The notes beneath the pieces are model-generated. The model ran no database searches and was not told the origin of the DNA. It saw only the letters and a list, made by a program, of their open reading frames with translations. A stretch of DNA of 64,000 nt from contig NZ_CAJATU010000132.1 of assembly GCF_903944925.1 (NCBI RefSeq), positions 1 through 64,000 of the forward strand. The letters are read 5' to 3'. This DNA is from an uncultured Rhodopila sp. GTDB taxonomy: Bacteria > Pseudomonadota > Alphaproteobacteria > Acetobacterales > Acetobacteraceae. The number at the start of each line of letters is the position of its first letter. The first letter of the stretch is position 1. A program made the translations under genes and the position numbers. This document shows, piece by piece, positions 42,540-51,605 of the stretch.

Positions 42540-44096
42540 TCAGGCCCAACGCGCCGCGCGGAAGTCGAGGAACCCGGAGCCGATCTGGGGCGACCAGTTC
42601 AGCCCCTGCTTCCAGGCATAGACGTAATAGAGTTCCGAGATGAACACGCTGGACGCATCGTCGTGCAGGATGCGGCCGATTTTCTGGAACACCTGCCCGC
42701 GCGCCTCCGCGCCATAGGTGTGGTTCACGTCATCGACCAGCGCTTTGACCTCGGGGTTGAAGTAGTCGGCATAAGGGCCGCCCGGGTAGAAATGGCCGGA
42801 CACCGGATGCACCGCGTCGTAGATCGTGTTGGTGGACTGGGTGATCGCCATCGGTTCGGCTTTGTGCGCGTTCATCAGCTTCAGCCAGCTTTCGTAGTCC
42901 ATCCGCTGAATGGCCGCCTTCACGCCCACCTGTTCCCAATAGGCAGCGATCGCCTCGGCCAGTTCCACCGGCTGGTCGTTGGGGCTGTAGAGTTTCGTCG
43001 CAAAGCCGCCGGGGTAGCCCGCCTGCTTCAGCAGCGCCTGCGCCTTCTCAGGGTCATAGGGATACGGCGCGAGCGCCGGGTCCGTGCTATACGGATAGTA
43101 ACGCGAGATGAACGTGGCCAGCGGCTCACCCACACCGTCCAGCACGCTGTCGATGATCGCCCGCTCGTCGATCGCGTAATTGAGCGCCTGCCGCACTTCG
43201 CGCCTGGACAATGGGCTGTCCGGCTGTTCCGTGTAGAGATGCACGTGCAGCGGCGAGGCCATCGGCGCCGCCAGCACGTGCAACCCCGGCTCCGCCCGGA
43301 GCGCCTTGGTGTCGGGCAGCGGCACCACCACGGCGATATCGATCTCCCCGGTGCGCAGCGCCGCCACGCGGCTGCCGGGCTCCGGGATCACGCGGAAAAC
43401 CAGGTTGCGGATGGCGGGTTTCGGCCCCCAGTAGTCCTCGAACCGCTCCAGCTCCAACGCGCGGCCGGGCTTCAGCGATTTGACCCGCCAGGCGCCGAGC
43501 GACACCGGCGCCTGCGCAAAGGCGGACGCGGAGGCCAAATGATCGGCTGGCGCAATGAGCAGGTAGCCGGCGATCTTGTTGACGAAGACGCCGTCCTCCT
43601 GCGTCAGCCGAAACACCACGGTGAGGTCGTCCGGGGTGTCGATCCCGGCCACGAACGGCGCGAAGAACGGACGGCGCGAGCTGCGGTTCTCCGGGCGGAG
43701 GATGTATTCCAGGCTTGCCTTCACGTCGCGCGAGGTCATCGTCGCGCCGTTGTGGAACTTCACACCGCTGCGCAGCCGGTACGTGTAGCTCAGCCTGTCG
43801 GGCGCGATTGCCACATCGGTTGCCAGGCGCAGCACCAGATGCCCGGCGCTGTCGAGGCTGCTCAGCGTATCGAAGACCGACCAGGCGTAACGCTGGGAAT
43901 CGCCGCTGGCGACCACCAGGCCGTCGAGACTCTGGAAATCCTTTTCGACGCCGACGACCAGTGTTTCGCGATCCACCGCCGGGGCCGGGGTGGCAGCGGC
44001 GAAGCCCGGCCACGGCGCGGCAAGGCCAGCCAGCAAGCCGCCGAGCAGCGGCCTGCGGCGCAGGCTGGCACGATCGAGCGGACTCTCCCCGGGCAT
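42540..44096 (-). CDS. Dpp/Opp-type ABC substrate-binding protein (SBP family 5)
   Basis: 518 residues from ATG 44096 (GTG 44099 directly before it). Signal-like start RRRPLLGGLLAGLAAPWPGFAAA; then VGVEKDFQSLDGLVVAS, LRSGVKFHNGATMTS, LELERFEDYWGPKP, ISRYYPYSTDPALAPYPYDP. It is roughly collinear with the binding protein at 36494. Located directly before the DppB-like permease, it is the standard receptor for this importer. Confidence 0.85.
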   Translation of the reverse strand: MPGESPLDRASLRRRPLLGGLLAGLAAPWPGFAAATPAPAVDRETLVVGVEKDFQSLDGLVVASGDSQRYAWSVFDTLSSLDSAGHLVLRLATDVAIAPDRLSYTYRLRSGVKFHNGATMTSRDVKASLEYILRPENRSSRRPFFAPFVAGIDTPDDLTVVFRLTQEDGVFVNKIAGYLLIAPADHLASASAFAQAPVSLGAWRVKSLKPGRALELERFEDYWGPKPAIRNLVFRVIPEPGSRVAALRTGEIDIAVVVPLPDTKALRAEPGLHVLAAPMASPLHVHLYTEQPDSPLSRREVRQALNYAIDERAIIDSVLDGVGEPLATFISRYYPYSTDPALAPYPYDPEKAQALLKQAGYPGGFATKLYSPNDQPVELAEAIAAYWEQVGVKAAIQRMDYESWLKLMNAHKAEPMAITQSTNTIYDAVHPVSGHFYPGGPYADYFNPEVKALVDDVNHTYGAEARGQVFQKIGRILHDDASSVFISELYYVYAWKQGLNWSPQIGSGFLDFRAARWA

Positions 44097-44102
44097 CACC
44101 GG

Positions 44103-45449
44103 TCAGGCGCTCTGACGCAGGCTTTCGGCGAACTGGCTCGCCGGGCGCGGCGGGCCGAGATGCTCGCGCAGCGTCGTGCCGGTGTACTCCTCCCGGAACA
44201 GGCCCCGCTTGCGCAGGATCGGCACCACATGCTCGGCGAAACGGTCGAAGCCGCCGGGCAGCCAGGGCGGCATCACGTTGAAACCGTCGGCGGCGCCCGT
44301 GGTGAACCATGTCTCGATGATGCCGGCGATCCGCTCCGGCGTTCCGGCCACCACGTTGTGCCCGCGCGCGCCGGCGAGGCGGCGGATAAGCTGGCGGATC
44401 GTCAGCCCTTCGTTGCGGACAAGGTCGAAGATCAGCTTCGTGCGGCTGGTGTGGCCGCGTGGTTGGTGGTTCTCGATCAGCCGGAGCGGGAAAGGACCGT
44501 CGAGGTCGTGGCCGGAGAAGTCGATCCCGGTGAAATGACGGATTTGCGCGAGCGAGTATTCCGGCTGGATCAGCGCGTCGAATTCCTCCTGCAACGCCGC
44601 CGCCTCGGCCTCGGTCGAGCCGATGAACGGGCTGATCCCCGGCAGTATCCTCAGATGCGCGGGATTGCGGCCGAGGGCGGCGACCTGCGCTTTGACGTCG
44701 GCGTAGAACGCCTGCGCGGTGTCGATGGTCTGGTGCGCGGTAAAGATCGCCTCGGCATAGCGAGCGGCGAAGGAGCGGCCATCGGGCGAGGATCCGGCCT
44801 GGACATAGACCGGACGGCCCTGCGGCGAGCGCGGCACCGGCAGCGCGCCCTTGACCCGGAAATGCCGCCCGACATGCTCGATATCATGAATCTGCGCGTC
44901 GTCGGCGTAGATACCCGCCTGCTTGTCGAGCACCGGCGCGCCGTCCTCCCAGGAATCCCACAGTTTCGTCGCCACATCGACGAACTCCGCCGCACGCTGG
45001 TAGCGGTCGGCATGCGATGGCTGCTGCTGCAGGCCGAAATTGAACGCGGCGTTCTCGGCCGATGTGGTGACGATGTTCCAACCGGCCCGGCCGCCGGAGA
45101 GGTGGTCGAGGCCGGCGAAAAGCCGGGCGAAATTGTAAGGATCATAATAGCTGGTCGAGGCGGTGCCGATCAGGCCGATCCGGCTGGTTGCCACGGCGAT
45201 CGCCGTGAGCAGGGTGATCGGCTCCGGCCGGATCGCCTGGGCGTGGCGGATATTGTCCGGCAGGGAGGGACCATCGGCAAAGAAGACCGCATCGAATTTT
45301 GCGGCCTCGGCCTTGCGGGCGAGGTCCTGATAGAAGGTGACATCCAGCCCGCGCTCCGGCGCGGACAGCGAGTGCCGCCAGGCCGCTTCGTGGTGTCCGC
45401 CGGGATAGATGAACAGGTTCAGGGTCAGTTGGCGGCGCGTGTCGGTCAT
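44103..45449 (-). CDS. Flavin-dependent monooxygenase, NtaA/SnaA/DszA family (2)
   Basis: 448 residues from ATG 45449 (GAGGAAAG upstream). Luciferase-fold motifs: LNLFIYPGGHHEAAWRHSL, AKFDAVFFADGPS, STSYYDPYNFARLFAGLDHL, GGRAGWNIVTTS, FVDVATKLWDSWEDG, FRVKGALPVPRSPQGRPVY and HVVPILRKRGLFREEY. First gene of the nine-gene importer operon, so it probably attacks the imported compound with FMNH2 and O2. No dedicated flavin reductase is in this operon. It is about as different from the copies at 31616 and 45722 as those are from each other. Confidence 0.85.
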   Translation of the reverse strand: MTDTRRQLTLNLFIYPGGHHEAAWRHSLSAPERGLDVTFYQDLARKAEAAKFDAVFFADGPSLPDNIRHAQAIRPEPITLLTAIAVATSRIGLIGTASTSYYDPYNFARLFAGLDHLSGGRAGWNIVTTSAENAAFNFGLQQQPSHADRYQRAAEFVDVATKLWDSWEDGAPVLDKQAGIYADDAQIHDIEHVGRHFRVKGALPVPRSPQGRPVYVQAGSSPDGRSFAARYAEAIFTAHQTIDTAQAFYADVKAQVAALGRNPAHLRILPGISPFIGSTEAEAAALQEEFDALIQPEYSLAQIRHFTGIDFSGHDLDGPFPLRLIENHQPRGHTSRTKLIFDLVRNEGLTIRQLIRRLAGARGHNVVAGTPERIAGIIETWFTTGAADGFNVMPPWLPGGFDRFAEHVVPILRKRGLFREEYTGTTLREHLGPPRPASQFAESLRQSA

Positions 45450-45721
45450 CTGGCTTTCCTCTGGCAGCGATCCCCGGCGCGCTTTCCATCCCGCTTGACG
45501 GTGGCGGTCCGTGCGGCAAGACGGGCGGACGGTGGCCCGGGAGATCCACTTCGTCAACTGGCACTATAAGCTATTGTCTCTCAAATGATGTGACGTTGAC
45601 ATTTCCACCTCTGGAAAGCCCGGTGCGCATGGTGACCCGGCGCGCTTCGCCGCCTGATGCCGCGCCGGGTGGCGCGTTCCGGGCCGCGTCGTCATGCCGG
45701 CGACGGTCGGCATCCACGCCT

Positions 45722-47047
45722 TCATCCGGCGGGGGACGCCCAGCCGGGGCGCGCCAGCCCGAGGCGGTCACGTAACGTTTCGCCCTCGTAGGTTTCGCGG
45801 AAAATCCCGCGCCGCCGCAGCAGCGGAACAACCTGGTCGACAAAGGCTTCCAGCCCGGACGGCAGCACATCGGGCATAACGTTGAAACCGTCGGCTGCAC
45901 CGCTGCGGAACCAGGTCTCGATCGATGCGGCGATCTGCTCGGGCGTGCCGACGATGGCGCGGTGGTTGCTGCCGCCGCCAGCCTGGAACCGGATGAGCTG
46001 GCGCAAGGTGAGTTTCTGACGCCGGGCCTTGGCCAGTGCGCCGCTGGCAAACGTCGTCATGCCGTCCGCCGGCACGGCCAGGTCGTCCGGCAGGGGGGCA
46101 TCCAGATCGTAGCGCGAGGCGTCGATCTGCAGCAGGGCGCTGATCCAGGTGACGCCTTGTTCGGTCGATGTGAGCGCGTTCAAATCTTCCTCCCGCCGCT
46201 GGGCCTCGGTCTCGGTTCCGCCGATGATGGTGACAAGTCCGGGCAGCACCAGCACGGAACCCGGCGGGCGTCCCAGCGCCTCGGCGCGCGCCCGCAGCCG
46301 GTGCGCATAGGTCAGCGAATCCTCGGGCGTATGAGCGGCGGTGAACACCGCTTCGGCATGGCGTGCCGCCAATTCCAGCCCGTCATCCGATCCGCCGGCT
46401 TGGAGGATGACGGGATGCCCCTGGCGGGAGCGTGGCACGTTCAGCGCTCCCTGCACCTGGAAATAGCGCCCGTGGTGATGGGCCGGGTTGACCCGGGCGC
46501 GGTCGATGAAGACGCCGGTCGCCTTGTCCCCGGCCAGCGCGTCATCCTGCCAACTGTTCCACAGGGCTTTGAGGACATCGGTGAACTCGATGGCGCGGTC
46601 ATAGCGGGTGGCATGGTCGGCCGCCGCCTCCGACCCGAAATTGAACGCCGCGGTCCGATCGGCTGTAGTAACGATGTTGATGCCCGCCCGGCCGCCGCTG
46701 ATGATGTCCAGCGAGGCGAAGCGCCGGGCAATGTTCCAGGGCGCGTTGTAACTGGAGGAGATCGTTCCAATCAGGCCGATATGGCGGGTCGCGCCGGCGA
46801 TCGCGGTCAGAACGATGCTCGGCTCCAGCGCCTGGAACGGGCGGAGATCCGAACGCGCGGGCATGCTGGGATGATCGGCGAGAAACACCGCGTCAAACGT
46901 GCCTCGCTCGGCGAGGCGCGCGGTTTCCACCAGGTAGGTGGGGTCGACGAAGGCGTCGGGCCGGTTGCCAGGCCAGAGCCACGCCGCCGCATGGCTGCCG
47001 GCCGACAGAAAATTGAGGTTCAGATGCAGGCGTCTCGGCGCGGCCAT
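45722..47047 (-). CDS. Flavin-dependent monooxygenase, NtaA/SnaA/DszA family (3)
   Basis: 441 residues from ATG 47047. LHLNLNFLSAGSHAAAWLWP, AERGTFDAVFLADHPS, SSSYNAPWNIARRFASLDII, GGRAGINIVTTAD, FQVQGALNVPRSRQGHPVI and QVVPLLRRRGIFRETY match the family. It is transcribed alone, divergent from the ABC transporter at 47.5 kb. The 272 bases downstream (45450-45721) hold no gene that I can support. Substrate unknown; three paralogues within 16 kb suggest a set of related substrates. Confidence 0.85.
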   Translation of the reverse strand: MAAPRRLHLNLNFLSAGSHAAAWLWPGNRPDAFVDPTYLVETARLAERGTFDAVFLADHPSMPARSDLRPFQALEPSIVLTAIAGATRHIGLIGTISSSYNAPWNIARRFASLDIISGGRAGINIVTTADRTAAFNFGSEAAADHATRYDRAIEFTDVLKALWNSWQDDALAGDKATGVFIDRARVNPAHHHGRYFQVQGALNVPRSRQGHPVILQAGGSDDGLELAARHAEAVFTAAHTPEDSLTYAHRLRARAEALGRPPGSVLVLPGLVTIIGGTETEAQRREEDLNALTSTEQGVTWISALLQIDASRYDLDAPLPDDLAVPADGMTTFASGALAKARRQKLTLRQLIRFQAGGGSNHRAIVGTPEQIAASIETWFRSGAADGFNVMPDVLPSGLEAFVDQVVPLLRRRGIFRETYEGETLRDRLGLARPGWASPAG

Positions 47048-47495
47048 GGGAGGGTCCTATGGTGGTGGATGGGGCCAGACGAGTTGACCGGATGTGCTTG
47101 CCGTTCGGGCGTACTCCGGCACACCGCCGGAGATTCCTTCGCCGATCAGCGTATAAGTCGCCTAACCACGTGGTCAAGAGTTGGAATTTGGATCGGCTCC
47201 CGAGTTCACCCGCACGGGCACGAGCGATCTGCGCGGACAACCGGTCTAGCTCTGGTCCAAGGGGACCAGTGCGGATCGCGCCTATGCGATCGACGGACGC
47301 ATTTGTCCAACTGGAAGCAGATTGCGAAGCCAGCCGTTGGTCGGAATATTACCACTTGCGTATACGTTGGAATAGCCGCATTCTGCACCACGCCAATTCC
47401 ACGGGCTTCGCCGGGGAATGTCATGCTGGGACGGTGCTCTGTTACCTGCTGCGGAACCATGCTGCGGGACAAAGCCAAGCAAGGTGAATGGTCTG
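47048..47495. promoter_or_regulatory. Divergent control region between monooxygenase 3 and the third ABC transporter
   Basis: About 450 bases without a supported gene. It holds an inverted repeat CTGGTCC-AAGG-GGACCAG (47252-47269) and a GTATAC-centred palindrome CGTATACG near 47355-47362, again with TATAC half-sites as in the 2.5, 4.7 and 63.8 kb control regions. Base composition is less GC-rich than the flanking genes. Confidence 0.35.
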
Positions 47496-48569
47496 ATGGC
47501 GGATAAAATCGATCGGCGCAGTTTGCTCGGTGCCAGTGGTGCCGGTGCGGTGCTCGCCGCGGCGGGCATCTTCGGGGTGAAAAACATCGCGAGTGCAAGC
47601 ACTTCGAGTCCGGAGAATCCGGTCTACTTCACCTGGTCGGAAGACCCGCTGGCGATATCGCTCGTCAAGTTCGCCGACGAGCTCGGCTTCTGGAGCAATG
47701 CCGGTATCCGGCCTAAATTCGTGGGCGACATCAATGCGGGCCAGCTTCCTGCTCTCGTGGGCTCGGGAGATGTAACTTTCGCGAGCTTCATGTTCAACCG
47801 CGCTATGGCCGCGGTGGCGCACGGCGTCGACCTGAAGGTGATTGCCGCGCAAACCTACACGACAAAAGACGAACCGCATATGACGTACTTTACGCGGTCC
47901 GACTCGACCATCACGGCGAGCAATTTGAAGGATCTCGAAGGCAAGATTGTGGGCCTGGCGAGTCTCGGCGGTTGCGCGGAGTTCATTCTCAAGGATCTGC
48001 TGACCAAGAACGGCGTGAACGTCAAGAAGGTCAAGTTACTGACCCAGGGGGAGACTCTGCTACGCCAATCGCTCGAGTATGGCAGTATCGAACTCGCGGT
48101 GATCCACCCGCCTTATAATGGCGTGCTGCGCGCCGACACCGCCCTGAAGGCCGCGTTTTCCGACTACGACAATTCTCAGGAGGACGGCGGGTCCGCGCCG
48201 ATCAGCGGCAACGGAGAATTTATTCGCAGATACCCCGCGCAAACCAGGGAATTCGTTGGAATCATCGCGAAGACCGCAAACTGGGTTAATGCAAATCCGG
48301 CCAAGGCGCTGGAGATTACCGCCAGAGTGAATAAGCTTCCCCGACAATATGTCACGAAGCATTACTATGTGAATAATCTCATTCTGGACGAAAAGCAGCT
48401 TCAATTCTGGTGGGAACTTTACGATCGGATCGGTATTCTGACCCCGGAGCTGGCGAAACTCAAGCCGTCGGACGTGGCGACAAACGAGTACAATCCGCTC
48501 GCGCCATCGGCGAAGCTGATAGCCTCTCAGAAGGACAATCAAAAGGTGCTCACGTCCACCGACACCTGA
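47496..48569 (+). CDS. SsuA/NrtA-like ABC substrate-binding protein (Tat-type signal)
   Basis: 357 residues from ATG 47496 (AAGGTGA upstream). Start DRRSLLGASGAGAVLAAAGI carries a twin-arginine motif. Mature features: DPLAISLVKFADELGFWSNA, GSGDVTFASFMFNRAMAAVA, DLEGKIVGLASLGGCAEFIL and IHPPYNGVLRA. Codon choice here and in the next two genes is visibly less GC-rich than in the surrounding operons, consistent with separate acquisition. It leads a complete importer with ATPase and permease. Confidence 0.8.
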   Translation: MADKIDRRSLLGASGAGAVLAAAGIFGVKNIASASTSSPENPVYFTWSEDPLAISLVKFADELGFWSNAGIRPKFVGDINAGQLPALVGSGDVTFASFMFNRAMAAVAHGVDLKVIAAQTYTTKDEPHMTYFTRSDSTITASNLKDLEGKIVGLASLGGCAEFILKDLLTKNGVNVKKVKLLTQGETLLRQSLEYGSIELAVIHPPYNGVLRADTALKAAFSDYDNSQEDGGSAPISGNGEFIRRYPAQTREFVGIIAKTANWVNANPAKALEITARVNKLPRQYVTKHYYVNNLILDEKQLQFWWELYDRIGILTPELAKLKPSDVATNEYNPLAPSAKLIASQKDNQKVLTSTDT

Positions 48570-48630
48570 CGCATGGAGTCCCTTGATGTTCGTCTCCCGG
48601 GCGCCCCTTCCTGATCAGCATGGAGACCAT

Positions 48631-49473
48631 ATGACACAGCTTGTGACTGGCCTGACGAAAAGCGCGACCGGCAATGCGTACAAGCTCTATGCCGGGGATC
48701 TGGGCAAGACATTCCGACATGTCGGCCACGGCCACGGCGCCGGGACCGCTGCCACCGAGGTCTTGAAGGGGTTCAATCTGACCATTCAGGAGGGAGAGTT
48801 CGTCGCTCTGCTCGGCCCGAGTGGTTGCGGAAAGTCGACCTTCCTCAACATCATCGCCGGGCTGGAAGATTTCAACGAGGGCAGGCTGCTGCTCGACGGA
48901 GCGGCGGTTCGGGGCGTCAGCAAGACGGTTGGCGTGGTCTTCCAAAGCTACGCGCTCTTCCCGTGGCTATCCGTGCAGAAGAACGTCGAGGCCGGCCTCA
49001 GGATTCGTGGCGTGCCAGCGCGGGAACGGCACCAGATCGCGTCGCGGGTTCTGCGGATGGTCGGCCTGGAAGGATTCACCCAGCATCTCCCGCACCGCCT
49101 TTCGGGCGGCATGCGCCAGCGCGTGGCGATCGCGCGGGCGCTCGCCTATGACCCTGAGGTTCTTGTCCTGGACGAGCCGTTTGCGGCTCTCGACGCCCAG
49201 ACCCGTGAGTTCCTCCAGAACGAGTTGCTGCGGATCTGGGAGACGGTCGGGCGGAAAAAGACCATCCTGTTCGTAACCCACTCGATCGACGAAGCCATCT
49301 TTCTGGCCGACAGGATCGCGGTCATGACCAAGCGGCCGGGGAAGATCAAGTCGGTGATCGACGTTAACCTTTCGCGACCGCGGGACGATAACGCGCGTGC
49401 CACGGCGGAATACGGCCGAATCCGCCGCGAGGTAGCCGCGATCCTGCAAGAGGAGGTTGAACTTGGCAAATGA
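48631..49473 (+). CDS. SsuB/TauB-like ABC transporter ATPase
   Basis: 280 residues from ATG 48631 (GGAG six bases upstream; ATG 48586 is in frame). Walker A GPSGCGKST, Q-loop FQSYALFPWLSV, signature LSGGMRQRVAIARAL, Walker B VLVLDEPFAALD and switch FVTHSIDEA are intact, as is the nitrate/sulfonate-type AVMTKRPGKI region. A His/Gly-rich insertion RHVGHGHGAGT lies near residue 30. It couples with the permease that starts inside its end. Confidence 0.9.
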   Translation: MTQLVTGLTKSATGNAYKLYAGDLGKTFRHVGHGHGAGTAATEVLKGFNLTIQEGEFVALLGPSGCGKSTFLNIIAGLEDFNEGRLLLDGAAVRGVSKTVGVVFQSYALFPWLSVQKNVEAGLRIRGVPARERHQIASRVLRMVGLEGFTQHLPHRLSGGMRQRVAIARALAYDPEVLVLDEPFAALDAQTREFLQNELLRIWETVGRKKTILFVTHSIDEAIFLADRIAVMTKRPGKIKSVIDVNLSRPRDDNARATAEYGRIRREVAAILQEEVELGK

Positions 49474-50323
49474 TATATCGCTGCAGACCGCCACCGTGAA
49501 AGCGATGCTGTTCCGGGACGCAGGCGGCAAATCTATTCCGTCCATACAGTCGTTGTTGAAGTACGACAAGTATATCTATGGCTTGCTTGGCCTCGCCTTC
49601 TTCGTCTTCCTGTGGTGGTTCGCCAACAGCACCGGTGTGTTGAACCCGAAGTTCCTCTCGCCCCCGCAGACCGTCCTGATGACTCTGATTGCCGGCGTCC
49701 TCCCGGATGGAGACATATGGCCCGAGATCTGGCCGAGTCTTGGCCGGGGGCTGGAGGGATTTGCTATTGCCCTGGCGCTCGGAATCTTAGGCGGGATATT
49801 CGTCGGCTCGTTCACCTTGCTTGAGAAATTTCTTGCGCCAATTCTCCTGTTCTTTCGCAATCTGTCGATCCTGGCGCTGTTTCCCGTTTTTCTCCTGTTC
49901 TTCGGGATCGGGGAGGAGTCCAAGATTGCGATCGTCGCGTGGGCTTCGTTCTGGCCGATCTTCATAAGCACCACCAGCGCGGTCAAGGGAGTCGAGCGGA
50001 TTCTGATCAACGCCGCTCGCACCCTCGGCGCCGAAAGGCTCTACATTTTTGCTCATGTGGTGCTTCCCGCCGCCGTCCCGAACATCTTTCCCGGAATCCG
50101 TCTCGCGGCGAGCTACGCGTTCACAGCGTTGGTGGCTGCCGAGTACCTGGGGGCTACCGAAGGGCTGGGTATATACATCCGCGCCAGCCAGGAACGTTTC
50201 GAGATACCGAGCATGTATGCCGGCATTCTAGTGCTCGGCCTGATCGGCGTGGCTATTAACCTGGTTCTGACCGGGGTGGAGCAAAGGGTCACCAGATGGC
50301 AACTCGGTATCACGAGCCGGTAA
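49463..50323 (+). CDS. SsuC/TauC-like ABC transporter permease
   Basis: 286 residues from TTG 49463, six bases after AGGAGG (TTG 49457 is closer than normal to it). Six hydrophobic stretches and the EAA loop LINAARTLGAERLYIFAHVVLP mark the permease. It overlaps the ATPase by 11 bases. Completes the third sulfonate/nitrate-type importer of the window, placed next to the dehydratase-like operon. Confidence 0.85.
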   Translation: MANDISLQTATVKAMLFRDAGGKSIPSIQSLLKYDKYIYGLLGLAFFVFLWWFANSTGVLNPKFLSPPQTVLMTLIAGVLPDGDIWPEIWPSLGRGLEGFAIALALGILGGIFVGSFTLLEKFLAPILLFFRNLSILALFPVFLLFFGIGEESKIAIVAWASFWPIFISTTSAVKGVERILINAARTLGAERLYIFAHVVLPAAVPNIFPGIRLAASYAFTALVAAEYLGATEGLGIYIRASQERFEIPSMYAGILVLGLIGVAINLVLTGVEQRVTRWQLGITSR

Positions 50324-50390
50324 ATGTTCGGTAAAGCAATGACGTGTATGGGCGTTTTGCCGTGACGCCGGGGCGGCCGAGAAGCCTGCC

Positions 50391-51572
50391 GTGCGTGACA
50401 TGAGGGCAGCGCCCTCGGGCCGCCCGTCTCGCCGGCATGTGCTGGGCGGCCTTGCCGGCGCCACCGGGTTCGCTGCCGCGGCGGCCTTCAGTTTGCCGCG
50501 TCCGTCGGTCACGCCGCAGGCAGATGCCTCCGTCACGCCGGCAACCGATGGCCGGCGCATCCTCATCGTCACAGCCCGCGACAGCACCTCGGTAGCGCTG
50601 ATCGCCTACGACGAAAACCGGCTGATCGGCCATCTTGATCTTGGCATCGTGCCGCTTGAGTTACGGATGTCGGACGGCGGTGTCCTTCTGGCGGCAGCCG
50701 ATCGGCAGTCTCGCCAACTGGCGGTTGCCGAGGTCGCGGCGCGGACGGTGCGCCGCGTCGAACTTCCTTGCCGGCCGACACGCCTCCTGGTCAGCCCCGA
50801 TGGCGCCACCCTGGCCGCCATCGACGAGGACAGCGGCGAGATTGCGGTCATCGAGTTCCGCTCGGGGCGCATCGCGCTGTGCTTCCCGGGACCGGCGCAT
50901 ATCCGCGCCGTCATTTTCTCGCCCGACGGCGCTTTGCTGTTTGTCGGCGCCGACACCTTTCAGGGGGTCGCGGTTTTTGACCTCGACAGCGGCCGCCTCG
51001 CCGCCACCATCGACAGCCCACCGGTGGTCGACCTCGTTCGCTCACCGAATGGCCGCGAGGGTTTCGCCATCACCGCTGACCCTCAGCACGCGATCCTGCA
51101 CCTGGACCTGAAGGCAAGGAGCGTCCTGGGGCGGCTGACCGGTCGCCCGGCGGCCGGGGTATTCACAACCGGTTTCGGGCGCTACCTGTTGCTGCCGGAC
51201 CCGGACGCCGGCACCATGACAATAGCCTCGGTGGAGCCGCTACAGCCGGGCCCGTTGCTGGCCGCCGCTGCCGGCGTCTCGACCGCGTACAGTGCCTGGT
51301 TCGACACCGTCGCGTTCGTGCCCAGCGCGCCGGCGCACAAGGTATTTGTCTATGATCTCGAAGCCGGACGGAACGACGGCGCCATCGCGCTCGCCGGCCG
51401 CCCCGGCTTCGGCTCGATGTCGCCTGTGGGCGACAAGTTCTATCTCCCGGTCGAGGATACCGGCGAGGTGGTGGTGATCGACACCCGCGACCGCCGCCAA
51501 ACAGGTACCATCAGCGTGGCCGGGGCGCCGGTGCGGGCGGTGATCGCCGCCGGCTATGGCATCTGTCACTGA
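50391..51572 (+). CDS. Tat-exported beta-propeller protein (YncE/cd1-like repeats)
   Basis: 393 residues from GTG 50391 (ATG 50400 possible). The N-terminus has a twin-arginine signal (SRRHVLGGLAGATGFAAAAAF). The rest is a series of WD/YVTN-like blades such as GATLAAIDEDSGEIAVIEF, GALLFVGADTFQGVAVFDL and GDKFYLPVEDTGEVVVIDT, about seven in all. It should fold as a periplasmic propeller. No CxxCH haem site is present, so it is not a nitrite reductase; it may be a binding or docking protein. It follows the importer on the same strand and converges on the dehydratase-like operon 33 bases away. Confidence 0.7.
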   Translation: MRDMRAAPSGRPSRRHVLGGLAGATGFAAAAAFSLPRPSVTPQADASVTPATDGRRILIVTARDSTSVALIAYDENRLIGHLDLGIVPLELRMSDGGVLLAAADRQSRQLAVAEVAARTVRRVELPCRPTRLLVSPDGATLAAIDEDSGEIAVIEFRSGRIALCFPGPAHIRAVIFSPDGALLFVGADTFQGVAVFDLDSGRLAATIDSPPVVDLVRSPNGREGFAITADPQHAILHLDLKARSVLGRLTGRPAAGVFTTGFGRYLLLPDPDAGTMTIASVEPLQPGPLLAAAAGVSTAYSAWFDTVAFVPSAPAHKVFVYDLEAGRNDGAIALAGRPGFGSMSPVGDKFYLPVEDTGEVVVIDTRDRRQTGTISVAGAPVRAVIAAGYGICH

Positions 51573-51605
51573 TGCCACCTGCCGTGCCGCTCACCGGCTT
51601 CAATT

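Noticed and set aside
50391-51572. Cytochrome cd1 nitrite reductase
   Set aside because: The propeller lacks CxxCH and the haem d1 ligands; only the blade pattern is shared.
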